Shown: positions 27,351 to 35,746, numbered from the stretch's first letter. The stretch: 64,000 bases of DNA from CAVRUZ01 sp963724495 (GCA_963724495.1 CAVRUZ010000008.1:1-64000), one strand, 5' to 3'. The notes: a model not told the origin generated them from the letters alone. A program made the numbers and translations.

Positions 27351-27392
27351 GCGCAGGTCAGAGGGCCTTTCGCGCGAATCTGCGCAGGTCAG
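27351..27392 (+). repeat. Candidate integrase arm sites GCGCAGGTCAG (copies 2 and 3)
   Basis: Two direct copies at 27351-27361 and 27382-27392, 31 bases apart, just left of att2. An inverted partial copy (CTGACCTGCG) lies right of att2 at 27459-27468. Confidence 0.5.
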
Positions 27393-27406
27393 CGAATCGG
27401 CCGAAA

Positions 27407-27454
27407 GGGTTTCCTAAACCCTGCGTCGCAGGTTCGAGTCCTGCCGGGGGCACC
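27407..27454 (+). repeat. Attachment site 2 (duplicate of tRNA-Arg 3' half)
   Basis: Identical over 48 bases to 23919-23966. The 5' half of the tRNA is absent, so it is an att repeat and not a working tRNA. It separates the two tandem elements. Confidence 0.9.
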
Positions 27455-27491
27455 CCTTCTGACCTGCGGTTATACCCGCGAACGATGGTCC

Positions 27492-27870
27492 TCAAGCTTC
27501 GTCACCGTCGTCTCGGGGCGCATACGGGGCACCAGCTTTAGATCGTGCCTCGTCGAGGCGTTCTGCGACCGCGTCGAGCTCGTCTGGGAACAGGTGCCCG
27601 TAACGGTCCAGGGTGAGCGTCGCGGAGGCGTGACCGAGCATGGCCTGCACGCCTTTGACCGATGCGCCGGCCGCTATGGCGAGTGATGCCGCGGTGTGTC
27701 GGAGCTCGTGCGGTGTGAGCCCTTTCATGCCGACCGATGCCGCTGCCCGGTCGAAGTAGCGGCTGCGGAAGTTGCCTAGCCGAGCACATCCCCCTCCGGA
27801 CTCGTGAACACGAACTCGACGGCCGCCTTCCCGGCCAGGTGCGCGGCCAGGTCATCGCGAAGGAACCGGG
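27492..27870 (-). pseudogene. Tyrosine recombinase (phage integrase) C-terminal fragment, frameshifted
   Basis: From about 27870 leftward: VPRFLRDDLAAHLAGKAAVE and FVFTSPEG, a frame change near 27795, then NFRSRYFDRAAASVGMKGLT and PHELRHTAASLAIAAGASVK with HxLR. QAMLGHASATLTLDRYGHLF carries the second His and the catalytic Tyr. It ends at 27492, 37 bases after att2. More is lost than in element 1: even the first catalytic Arg is missing. It is clearly a different integrase from the one at 24 kb, though of the same class. Confidence 0.8.
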
Positions 27871-27876
27871 GCACCG

Positions 27877-28101
27877 GAGGCCGAATCGGCCTATTGGCTG
27901 CGTCGTGGCGAGGCGTTCGAGGCTGCCCGTCCGCGGCCCGACGACTACGTCGGGAACGCGACCGCCGACGACCTAGCTGTCCGGGACGTGAGGCTCGCAG
28001 CTATCGCAGAAGCCTGCCGCCGGCGGGCGCCCCTCGCCCTCTTGAACGCCGACCACATCGACGCCCTGGACGAGGCCGTCCTAGAGGACGCGGCCGCATG
28101 A
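27877..28101 (+). pseudogene. Actinophage-type small protein, 5' end lost
   Basis: The frame reads EAESAYWLRRGEAFEAARPR, PDDYVGNATADDLAVRDVRL and AIAEACRRRAPLALL to a TGA at 28101. This resembles small helical proteins of actinophages and integrated elements that begin with a Trp-rich segment. No start codon is available before the frame meets the integrase fragment, so the first residues appear deleted. The stop overlaps the next start (ATGA), so the two were co-translated. Confidence 0.45.
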
Positions 28102-28418
28102 CCGACGACGAGCAGGAACAGCCACAACACCACCCGCTCCTCAAGGCGCTACGCAAGTCCGACCAACCACCCGTTGCCCGTCACCCCGCGTTCCTCGAGG
28201 CACTCGGCAAGTCCGACCGACCGGCTGGCACCGGCATGGACTTCTACGACCTCTGGGATAGGAACAAGGACCCGGCGTCCCGTGACATGCACCCGGCGCT
28301 CCGTGAGGCTCTGTTCGGGAAGCACGACTCCCCGCCCTCCGTTACGGGACCGGCACTCACGGCAGGGCAAGCGACCCCGGCTGACGGCGTTGCGGTTGCC
28401 GGATGTGGTGACTGGTAG
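28098..28418 (+). CDS. Phage-type protein with three-fold repeated HPxLxEALxKSD motif
   Basis: A 106-residue hydrophilic protein. Three copies of one motif stand out: HPLLKALRKSDQPP (about residues 12-25), HPAFLEALGKSDRPA (29-43) and HPALREALFGKHDSPP (63-78). The spacer has GMDFYDLWDRNKDPASRD. There is no membrane segment or known domain. The repeats look like short helical interaction motifs; that is inference. The start overlaps the upstream stop. Confidence 0.6.
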   Translation: MTDDEQEQPQHHPLLKALRKSDQPPVARHPAFLEALGKSDRPAGTGMDFYDLWDRNKDPASRDMHPALREALFGKHDSPPSVTGPALTAGQATPADGVAVAGCGDW

Positions 28419-28596
28419 GCGTCCGCAGTATCGGGGGCCGCGTGGCGCTCATCGGCCGTATGCGCCGAGGGGTGCGTCACCAGTTCGGGAGCGACTCCGC
28501 CCCGTCGACGCGATCGGAGATCCGCACCTCGGCCCCTTGACTGACTAGGGTTGCGGCGAAAGCGGACAAGTTGGACCAAAAGGGGGCGCTGTTCAG

Positions 28597-28725
28597 ATGA
28601 CGAAGGTGTTGCTGTTCGTTCTGATCGTCACCGCGATCCTGCTCATCGGCGGCATCGGTCTGGTGTTGATACGACCTACCCGGGGTCGGCGGGGTTCGGC
28701 GTGGTTGGGGATCTACAAGGACTGA
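28597..28725 (+). CDS. Single-helix small membrane protein (42 residues)
   Basis: The ATG at 28597 gives MTKVLLFVLIVTAILLIGGI and GLVLIRPTRGRRGSAWLG, ending IYKD. It is one membrane helix with a basic tail. It overlaps the end of the opposing gene by 13 bases. No family recognised. The fit of hydrophobic run, basic end and stop makes a real gene plausible. Confidence 0.45.
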   Translation: MTKVLLFVLIVTAILLIGGIGLVLIRPTRGRRGSAWLGIYKD

Positions 28726-29057
28726 TCGATGACGAGGTCGATCTCGACGGTGGCTTCGTCGACGCCGGCTGCGTCGGCGATAAGGGCTGGCATGATTTCG
28801 TAGGCGTCACTGAGGTTGGCGCCGAAGGAGAAGACCCGGCGGATTTCCTGGCATTGGAAGACCCAGACTTCGCCGTTGCCTCGAGCGGCGGTCACGGTGT
28901 ACGTGGTCACGTCAGCTCGCAGTTGGGCTGGTACTGAGTCATCCCCGACTCCTGACACGACGACAGCAGCCCTTCGAGGAGTGCAGTGGACGCCTGACAC
29001 ACTGCCGGTCGCCGACAAAACTTCACCGTAGGTCCAAAAAGTCTGTTTGGACATCAT
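28713..29057 (-). CDS. Hypothetical protein
   Basis: A protein of up to 114 residues: MMSKQTFWTYGEVLSATGSV, VTTYTVTAARGNGEVWVFQC and QEIRRVFSFGANLSDAYEIM, ending with EIDLVIDQSL. The mix of residues is that of a folded soluble protein, with no signal peptide. No family recognised. It is the only clear minus-strand gene in the right part of element 2. Confidence 0.4.
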   Translation of the reverse strand: MMSKQTFWTYGEVLSATGSVSGVHCTPRRAAVVVSGVGDDSVPAQLRADVTTYTVTAARGNGEVWVFQCQEIRRVFSFGANLSDAYEIMPALIADAAGVDEATVEIDLVIDQSL

Positions 29058-29131
29058 GTGTACGGATCGCCCGGCTGGGTACCGCTACTCATTACGGCAT
29101 CCGCCGGGGCCTCGGCGTTAACGCGCTGCGC

Positions 29132-29440
29132 GTGGTGCTCAGGGTCGGAGGGTTGAAAACTCAGCCCTCCGACCTGATCCCGGTCACCACGTGCGAGTGG
29201 GGAGTGATGTCGTTGTTGGGCGGAGGCGTGAGACCGGCGGGAGACGAGCCGATTCAGGTTGGCAACAATGCACCTGAGGAAGGTGGCTACAAGTACGACA
29301 CGTTGCCTGCCGAGGTTGCCGTAAGGCTCGCTTGGACCGACGACGGATGCCCGCCGAGGTTACTCGCCACGTGCCAAGACGGAGTCCGCGAGATCATGCC
29401 GAACCTGGCACGCGCCCTCGACCGACTCAGGCAGACCTAG
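29132..29440 (+). CDS. Hypothetical protein; start uncertain
   Basis: The frame reads from 29132, with a later ATG at 29204 (MSLLGGGVRPAGDEPIQVGN). It continues GYKYDTLPAEVAVRLAWTDD and REIMPNLARALDRLRQT. A strong hairpin at 29143-29174 lies in the first part, which favours the start at 29204 and a structured leader or upstream terminator. No family recognised. Confidence 0.3.
   Translation: MVLRVGGLKTQPSDLIPVTTCEWGVMSLLGGGVRPAGDEPIQVGNNAPEEGGYKYDTLPAEVAVRLAWTDDGCPPRLLATCQDGVREIMPNLARALDRLRQT
29143..29174. repeat. 14-base-arm hairpin at the start of a small gene
   Basis: GGTCGGAGGGTTGA pairs with TCAGCCCTCCGACC with one mismatch and a 4-base loop. It could be a terminator or a leader structure; there is no T run. 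Confidence 0.5.
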
Positions 29441-29568
29441 GAATGCGCTTCAGAGCCACTTCACACGCCCGCGTCATCGCACACAGCAGTCGGCGTCTTT
29501 CCATCGTAGGCCGCCGTTCCTCAGCGCCGAAGGGGGTCGACACTGACCGAGTAAAGGGTCAACGAGCA

Positions 29569-29766
29569 GTGACCACAGCACTCCCGGACATCATTGCGAT
29601 CGCCCTGGTGCTCCTGCTAGCGGCCGCAGGCATCGCGACGACCACCTGGACGACCAGGAGCCACACAAGCGGGTCACTGCCCCCAGATCCTCCCGGTCAA
29701 GACTGCCCAGGCCCAACATCAAGCCAGGCACGCTGGCACACCACCTCGCACCGAGAAGATGCGTGA
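29569..29766 (+). CDS. Small single-helix membrane protein
   Basis: A GTG at 29569 gives VTTALPDIIAIALVLLLAAA GIATTTWTT and a Pro/Ser/Thr-rich tail, ending at 29766. About 65 residues with one N-terminal helix. No family recognised; a weak AAAGGG lies upstream. Confidence 0.3.
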   Translation: MTTALPDIIAIALVLLLAAAGIATTTWTTRSHTSGSLPPDPPGQDCPGPTSSQARWHTTSHREDA

Positions 29767-30039
29767 CGAGCACCCGCGCTTGTGCGGCGATCGTCACGTC
29801 CCCGTGCAACGGCCTATGGGTCCTATAAGGCTCCGTGGCTTTGCCCCAAGGTGCGACTGCGGCCCTGGCAGGACGCTTTGGGGCCGAGCGAGGACCGACA
29901 CTCTCGGGGCGCTCTGGGGGCGCAGGAGGACGAACAACGACGCGTACCAACGATGACTGACGATTCCGTTTTTCCAGGCTAGACAGGGAATTCTCGACAT
30001 CACCGCAGGTCACGGGCCCAGCCTGAGGAGATTCTTAAA

Positions 30040-30074
30040 CCTGCGTCGCAGGTTCGAGTCCTGCCGGGGGCACC
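30040..30074 (+). repeat. Attachment site 3 (right end of element 2)
   Basis: 35 bases starting CCTGCGTCGCAGG are identical to the 3' ends of att1 and att2. To the left the match decays (TTCTTAAA here against TTCCTAAA). This marks the far end of the tandem insertion. Confidence 0.88.
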
Positions 30075-30437
30075 ACGTCTCTCCGCCACCCAGGACCCGC
30101 TCGTCGACCAAATTCTTACACTGTTAGGTTGGGGCGCGATCCGGGAACACCCGGACCTTCGGTGGTCGAGAGTCGAGGTGAACCTCATGTACGAGGTGCC
30201 ACGACTCCCCTCAATCGCTTCCGACCTTGGCAGTTCGCGATCCTGACTGCCTGGTCGTCGGCGGCTGTGCTGTCACCGCTCGCGACAGACGACCTGCAGA
30301 CAGCGCCCGCCCTCCGCTCATCGACACGCACCCCGTCACCGGGCAGCGGCGTGGACCCACACACCTCTTCGCGCCCGAACCCGACCTCGGCGCGCACTTA
30401 GCCACGACCTGACCACCCACCTCACCTTGGAGTGACC
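30075..30437. other. Catalase upstream region
   Basis: No gene seen in these 363 bases. The AT-rich stretch at 30109-30132 (AAATTCTTACACTGTTAGGT, flanked by CCAA and TTGG) is unusual in this GC-rich DNA and could be the catalase promoter or operator. Confidence 0.35.
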
Positions 30438-32547
30438 ATGCCCCGGAAACGAAACCCCGATCAGGCTGCACCCGCGTCCGCGAGTCCGACCGGAAAGATG
30501 CCCGCGGGAAAGGGGACCGGGCTCGATCCGAGGGCGCAGACCGGGGATGTCCTCACAAGTGCTCAGGGCGTGCGACTTCCCGACACCGACCACTCGCTGA
30601 AGGCAGGGCCGAATGGCCCAACCCTGATGGAGGATTTCCACCTCCGCGAGAAGATCACCCACTTCGACCATGAGCGGATCCCCGAGCGTGTGGTGCATGC
30701 ACGAGGTGCAGCCGCCCATGGGGTGTTCACCGCCTACGGCAACGCAGCCTCAGTGACCAAGGCGGGGTTCCTTGCCGAAGGGGCGAGCACGCCGGTGTTC
30801 GTCCGGTTCTCGACGGTGCTCGGGTCGCGCGGGTCCGCGGACACGGTGCGAGACGTCCGTGGGTTCGCGGTCAAGTTCTACACAGACGAAGGAAACTTCG
30901 ATCTGGTCGGCAACAACATGCCGGTGTTCTTCATCCAGGACGGGATCAAGTTCCCCGACATCATCCATGCCGCCAAGCCCCATCCGGACCGGGAGATCCC
31001 GCAGGCGCAGACCGCCCACGACACCTTCTGGGACTTCGTGACCCTGCACACCGAAGCGACCCACCACGTGATCTGGGCGATGTCGGACCGGGGCATCCCG
31101 CGTTCGTACCGGACGATGGAGGGCTTTGGCGTCCACACGTTCCGACTCGTGAACGCGCGCGGGAAGACTCACTGGTGAAGTTCCACTGGAAGCCGGTCGC
31201 GGGCGTGCACTCGCTGGTGTGGGAAGAGGCGCAGATCACGGCCGGGGTCGACCCGGACTTCCATCGTCGCGACATGGCCGACGGCATCGAGGCTGGCGCA
31301 TTCCTCGAGTGGGAACTCGGCCTGCAGATCCTGCCGGACAGCGACGACCAGACCTTCGAGGGCATCAACCTGCTCGACCCGACGAAGATCGTGCCCGAGG
31401 AGCTCGCACCCGTGCAGCTCGTGGGCCGGATGACCTTGAACGCGAACCCGACGAACTACTTCGCCGAGGTCGAACAGGTCGCGTTCCACACCGGGCACCT
31501 GGTCCCGGGAATCGAGGTCACCGACGATCCGCTCATGCAGGCCCGGCTGTTCTCCTACCTGGACACGCAGCTCACTCGGCTCGGTGGGCCGAACTTCGCC
31601 CAGTTGCCGATCAACCGCCCGCACTGCCCGGTCAACGACATGCTCCGCGACGGGATGCACCAGACGGCGATCCACAAGGGTGTCGCGCCCTACCGGCCGA
31701 ACAGCATCGACGGCGGAGCTCCCTTCACTGCGGATGCGAATGACGGCGGATACGTGCATCTCCCGCGGGAGGTCAGCGGCCCGAAGGTGCGGCAGAACCC
31801 GACGTCGTTCGAGGACCACTTCTCTCAGGCCACTTGTTCTGGGCCAGCATGAGCGAGGTCGAGCGGGTGCACATCGTCGAGGCCTACACCTTCGAGCTCG
31901 GCAAGTGCTACGAGCAGGCCATCAAGGAGCGGGCCCTTGCCGTCCTCGCGCAGGTCGACGCGGACCTGTGCGCGCAGGTGGCCGAGGGCCTCGGCCTGCC
32001 GGCGCCGAAGGGGAAGCCCGCCAAGGGCGTCAGCCCCTCACCTGCCCTGTCGATGGTGGTGACGGAACCTGGGCCGATTGCGGGTCGCGTGATCGGGCTG
32101 TTCGCTGGCGCCGAGGCCAACCTCGCGGGAATCGCCAGGCTGCGCAAGGCATTGGCCGCCGAAGGTGCGGTCCTCCGCGTGATCTCGACCCACGGAGGGA
32201 CGCTTGGCCAAGGTCGCAACCAGCAGGTCATCGAGCGCACGTTGCTGACGACGCGCTCGGTGGAGTTCGACGCGATCGTGGTCGCGGCTGGCAGCCCGGA
32301 CTTCTACGACGTCAAGCTGACGGTGCTGCTGCAGGAGGCCTTCCGGCACTGCAAGGCGCTCGGCGCCTGGGGTGACGGTGCCCAGGTCCTCGAGAACGCC
32401 GGGATCGACACCAGCGCACCGGGCATCGTGCTCGGCGCCAAGGCGGACGACGACCTGATCGCCAGCCTCATCGACGCCGTCGGCAGGCACCGGGCCTGGG
32501 ACCGGGCTGAGCTCGTGATGGCCTCGGGGGCGCCGGCGACTGAGTAG
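30438..32547 (+). CDS. katE: Large-subunit catalase, HPII/KatE type (two frameshifts)
   Basis: This heme catalase breaks hydrogen peroxide into water and oxygen. The catalytic His is in RVVHARGAAAHGVF, the distal Asn in LVGNNMPVFFIQDG, and the heme-binding Tyr in ARLFSYLDTQLTRLGGPNF. After the catalase core a DJ-1/PfpI-like domain follows (GRVIGLFAGAEANLAGIARL, RVISTHGG), as in clade-2 large catalases. The frame changes near 31165 and near 31830 join pieces that align end to end, so sequencing error is likely. The ATG at 30438 follows GGAG. It lies just outside the integrated elements. Confidence 0.92.
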
Positions 32548-32584
32548 CGGGCCGCCTGGTGGGTCGAAGGGGTGCGACCTACAC

Positions 32585-32645
32585 GTCGAGTGGGCGCAAT
32601 CTGTTGCCTGGAACGGCTGCAGGCAACAGATTGCGCCCACTCGAC
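32585..32645. repeat. Extragenic palindrome, family 1, copy B
   Basis: Perfect 26-base arms at 32585-32610 and 32620-32645 with a 9-base loop, core GAGTGGGCGCAATCTGTTGC. Against copy A at 22583 one stem pair has changed from C-G to T-A. Like copy A it lies between convergent genes (katE and an aldo/keto reductase). Confidence 0.9.
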
Positions 32646-32684
32646 CGTGGTCGGTGCTCTAGCGCCAGCCGATTCGGCCGACGC

Positions 32685-33695
32685 TCAGGCCGGCCGCCGC
32701 TGGAACCTCGTGAGCAGGTTGGTGGGGTACACCGCCGGCAGCGGGCTCGCCGAGTTGAGTGCCTCGATCTGCTCGTCGGTGAGGGCCCAGCCGGTCGCGC
32801 CGAGGTTGTCCTCGAAGTGCGCCATCGACCGGGCCCCGACGATCGGTGCGGTGACGCCCGGTCGTTGCACCAGCCAGCGAAGCGCAACCTGGGCAGGCGA
32901 TCGGCCGGTGTCACCAGCTACGGCGTGCAGCGCGTCGAGTGCCTGCCAGGTGCGTTCGTTGTCGTAGGCGGCCCACGACTCACTACCCGCATCCGGGGAC
33001 GCACCGGCGATCCGGGTGCCCTCCGGCGGCGCGGTCATCCCCCGGCGGTACTTGCCCGACAGCCAGCCACCGCGGAGCGGACTCCAGGCGATCAGGCCGA
33101 CGCCCTCGTTCAGGCAGACCGGCACGAGCTCGAGTTCGGCGTCGCGGTCGAGCAGGTTGTACAAGGGCTGCAGGCACGCATACGGCTCGAGGCCGTTCGC
33201 GCGGGAGAAGTCGACCGCCTTCTGCAGCTGCCAGGCGGTGTAGTTGCTGGCGCCGACATACCGGACCTTGCCGCTGCGGACCAGCGTGTCGAGCGTCGAC
33301 AGCGTCTCCTCCAGCGGCGTTCCGTCGTCGAACACGTGCATCTGGTACAGGTCGATGTAGTCCGTACCCAGCCGGCGGAGGCTCGCCTCGACCGCCGACA
33401 GGATGTGCTTGCGACCGTTGCCGCCGTCGTTCGGCCCACTGCCCATGTCGCCGTAGGCCTTGGTCGCGATGACCAGAGAGTCGCGGTCCCTGGACTTCAG
33501 CCAGCCACCGAGGATCTCCTCCGACCGGCCCTGCCCGTAGACGTCCGCGGTGTCGATGAACGTGCCACCGGCATCGACGAACCGGTCGAGCATCTGGTGG
33601 CTCGTCGCCTCGTCGGTCTCGTTGCCGAACGTCATGGCGCCGAGGCACAACTCGCTGACCTTCATGCCGGTCCGCCCGAGGAAGCGGTAGTCCAT
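32685..33695 (-). CDS. Aldo/keto reductase
   Basis: A 336-residue NADPH-dependent reductase. Catalytic residues: Asp48 and Tyr53 in FIDTADVYGQGRSEE, Lys79 in VIATKAYG, His120 in DLYQMHVFD. The cofactor-binding end is APIVGARSMAHFEDNLGATG. The ATG at 33695 follows AAGGAGACGAG. It is a distant relative of the enzyme at 21.6 kb. Substrate unknown. Confidence 0.92.
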   Translation of the reverse strand: MDYRFLGRTGMKVSELCLGAMTFGNETDEATSHQMLDRFVDAGGTFIDTADVYGQGRSEEILGGWLKSRDRDSLVIATKAYGDMGSGPNDGGNGRKHILSAVEASLRRLGTDYIDLYQMHVFDDGTPLEETLSTLDTLVRSGKVRYVGASNYTAWQLQKAVDFSRANGLEPYACLQPLYNLLDRDAELELVPVCLNEGVGLIAWSPLRGGWLSGKYRRGMTAPPEGTRIAGASPDAGSESWAAYDNERTWQALDALHAVAGDTGRSPAQVALRWLVQRPGVTAPIVGARSMAHFEDNLGATGWALTDEQIEALNSASPLPAVYPTNLLTRFQRRPA

Positions 33696-33860
33696 GGGTC
33701 TCGTCTCCTTGCCTGGTTGGGGGTTATTGCGTCCGCGACGGAGTCGGAGCAGGGCTGATGCTCGGTCGCGACGCCAGGCCCGACGTTAGGTGCGGCCGGT
33801 TCCCGGCTGCACGGCGGCCCGGTCCGGGTCGTACATCAAGAGACCTGCCTGTCCTCCGGC

Positions 33861-34355
33861 TCACTCACCGACCTGGCCGTCGATTCGCTCCCGGATCAGG
33901 TCGGCGTGACCGTTGTGCCGCGCGTACTCCTGCACGAGCTTCACCAGGTTCCAGCGCACGGAGTTCTCGTTCCAGGTCACTTCGTCCGCGGACCGGCCGG
34001 TGAGGAGGTCGTCCGTGGCCGCGCACTCCGCCCGCCACGAGCGCAGAGACTCGCCCACGTCGTCCGGCCCGATCCCGACGATGTCCGCGTCCTCGTTCTC
34101 CTCCGTGCAGTAGACGAAAGTCCTCGGCTCGTCGCTCGAGAGCGCCCACCCGATGTACACGCGCTCCATCTCGGTCATGTGCCGGACGAGTCCGAGCAAC
34201 GACAGCGGGGATGGCGGCGCCGACGCCTCAACCAGCTGCTCGTCGCTGAGCCCCGCGCACTTCGCGGCCAAGGCGCTGCGATGGAACGAGAGCCATCCGG
34301 TGAGCAGCTGCAGCTCGTCACCGTCGCCCGGCTGGGGGACCCGTTCCTCGCTCAT
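33861..34355 (-). CDS. DinB-superfamily protein (DUF664)
   Basis: A 164-residue four-helix protein. LLTGWLSFHRSALAAKCAGL, SLLGLVRHMTEMERVYIGWA and YARHNGHADLIRERIDG are the DUF664/DinB pattern, with His residues (FHR, RHM, HNGHAD) placed as a metal-binding triad. Possible mycothiol-dependent enzymes are known in this superfamily; the role here is unknown. Its start overlaps the end of the flavoprotein gene coordinates by four bases, so the two are coupled. Confidence 0.82.
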   Translation of the reverse strand: MSEERVPQPGDGDELQLLTGWLSFHRSALAAKCAGLSDEQLVEASAPPSPLSLLGLVRHMTEMERVYIGWALSSDEPRTFVYCTEENEDADIVGIGPDDVGESLRSWRAECAATDDLLTGRSADEVTWNENSVRWNLVKLVQEYARHNGHADLIRERIDGQVGE

Positions 34356-35746
34356 CCGTCGAGGTCCTGCAACGCCGCCTCGATCGCGCGGTGGAAGGTG
34401 GGATAGGCCCAGATCATCTCGCGGAGCCTGCTCACCGGGACCTCTCCGTGCACGGCGACGGCCAGGGCACCCAGCACCTCGCCGGCCGCCGGGCCCGCAA
34501 CGGTGGCGCCCACGAGCACCCCGCGGTCGGCATCCTCGACCAGCTTGACCAAACCGTCGTAGCCCATCGAGTGGATCCAGCCCCGTGTCGAGGTCGCGAC
34601 GGCGGTCGAGCCGGTCCGCACGTTCACGCCGGCTGCTTTCGCGTCAGCCTCCGACAGGCCGACCGCAGCGATCTCCGGATCGGTGAAGGTCACCCGCGGG
34701 AGGGCACGGTAGTCGGCGTCCTCGACCTCCTCGCCGAGGATGTCGGCGGCCGCGATGCGCGCCTGGTACATCGAGACGTGCGTGAACGCGCCCTTGCCGG
34801 TGATGTCCCCGATCGCCCACACACCCTGCGCCGCGCGCATCTTCTCGTCGACCGTGATGCCCTTGGCCTGCTCGTCGAGACCGACCGCCGCAACACCGAG
34901 TCCCGGGAGGTCGGTGGTGCGCCCAGCCGCCGCCAGCACCTGGTGCGCGGAGAGCGTCGACCCGTCGTCGAGCTCCACGGTGAACGTGCCCTCGGCATAC
35001 GAGATCCGCGACACCTTGACCTTCGTGCGGACGTCGATTCCCTCTGTTGCGAAGACTCCGGCCAGCACCTGCGCGGCCTCGGGCTCGTCGCGGGGCAACA
35101 GCCCTTGTGCACGCTGGATCACAGTCACCCGTGCACCGAAGCGCGCGAAGATCTGGGCGAACTCACACCCAACCGGCCCGCCACCGATCACGACCAGCGA
35201 CTCGGGCACGTGACCAGCCGGGACTGCCTCGCGGTTTGTCCAGAAGGGCGTGCCGGCCAGACCGTCTGGCACTGCGGGGCTGGTGCCCGGGTTCAGCAGG
35301 ATCGCCTTGCTGGGCTTGAAGATCTGCTCCCCTGCCGACGTCGCGACGGTGACCTCGCCCGGCCCGGTGATCCTCCCCCACCCACGGACGAACCGGCCAC
35401 CGGCACGCTCGAACCGCTCGACAGCGGCGACGTCGTTCCAGTTCGCGGTGGCCTCGTCGCGGATGCGCGTAGCTACCGGCGACCAGTCAGGCTGCACCTG
35501 TGCTGTTCCCGCCAGCCGGTCGACTCGACGCGCCTCGCCGAGCGCATCCGCCGCCCGGACCATCATCTTGGTGGGGATGCACGCGTAGTAAGGACACTCA
35601 CCCCCGATCAGCCTGGCGTCGACTCCCACCACCGAAAGACCTGCGCGCGCCAGCCGGGCCGCAGCATCCTCGCCGCCGGGTCCCATCCCGATCACGACCA
35701 CGTCCACGTGGTCGGCTTCGAGCTGTCCGGAGTCCGTCTGCGCCAT
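34352..35746 (-). CDS. FAD-dependent pyridine nucleotide-disulfide oxidoreductase
   Basis: A 464-residue flavoprotein of the lipoamide dehydrogenase/mercuric reductase class. The FAD-binding motif is VVVIGMGPGGEDAAARLARA. The redox disulfide is in GGECPYYACIPTKMMV (C-x4-C). The NAD(P)-binding motif is VVIGGGPVGCEFAQIFARFG. The second FAD motif is VWAIGDITGKGAFTHVSMYQ, and the C-terminal dimer domain follows. The usual His-Glu pair appears as PTFHRAIEAAL. The partner substrate is unclear. It is upstream of and coupled to the DinB-like gene only if the order of reading is 34352 onward; both are minus strand. Confidence 0.88.
   Translation of the reverse strand: MAQTDSGQLEADHVDVVVIGMGPGGEDAAARLARAGLSVVGVDARLIGGECPYYACIPTKMMVRAADALGEARRVDRLAGTAQVQPDWSPVATRIRDEATANWNDVAAVERFERAGGRFVRGWGRITGPGEVTVATSAGEQIFKPSKAILLNPGTSPAVPDGLAGTPFWTNREAVPAGHVPESLVVIGGGPVGCEFAQIFARFGARVTVIQRAQGLLPRDEPEAAQVLAGVFATEGIDVRTKVKVSRISYAEGTFTVELDDGSTLSAHQVLAAAGRTTDLPGLGVAAVGLDEQAKGITVDEKMRAAQGVWAIGDITGKGAFTHVSMYQARIAAADILGEEVEDADYRALPRVTFTDPEIAAVGLSEADAKAAGVNVRTGSTAVATSTRGWIHSMGYDGLVKLVEDADRGVLVGATVAGPAAGEVLGALAVAVHGEVPVSRLREMIWAYPTFHRAIEAALQDLDG

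Larger units (their letters stand above)
23919..27454. mobile_element. Integrated element 1 at tRNA-Arg (att1 to att2), decayed
   Basis: Bounded by two identical 48-base copies of the tRNA 3' half. Inside, in order: the catalytic half of a tyrosine integrase pointing toward att1, a small phage-type gene, an HNH endonuclease gene, a SnoaL-like gene and a YihY-type membrane protein gene. No excision, replication or packaging genes remain. At 3.5 kb it is a remnant or a very small satellite; the last two genes may be captured host genes. Confidence 0.75.
27407..30074. mobile_element. Integrated element 2 (att2 to att3), decayed
   Basis: Bounded by the att2 repeat and the 35-base att3 repeat. 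It repeats the layout of element 1: an integrase catalytic fragment next to the left att, pointing left, then plus-strand small phage-type genes. The rest is tiny hypothetical genes, two of them single-helix membrane proteins. No known replication, excision or structural gene is visible. Confidence 0.7.

Noticed and set aside
27407..27454. Second tRNA-Arg gene
   Set aside because: Only the 3' half from the anticodon arm is present; there is no acceptor 5' strand or D-arm. It is an att repeat.
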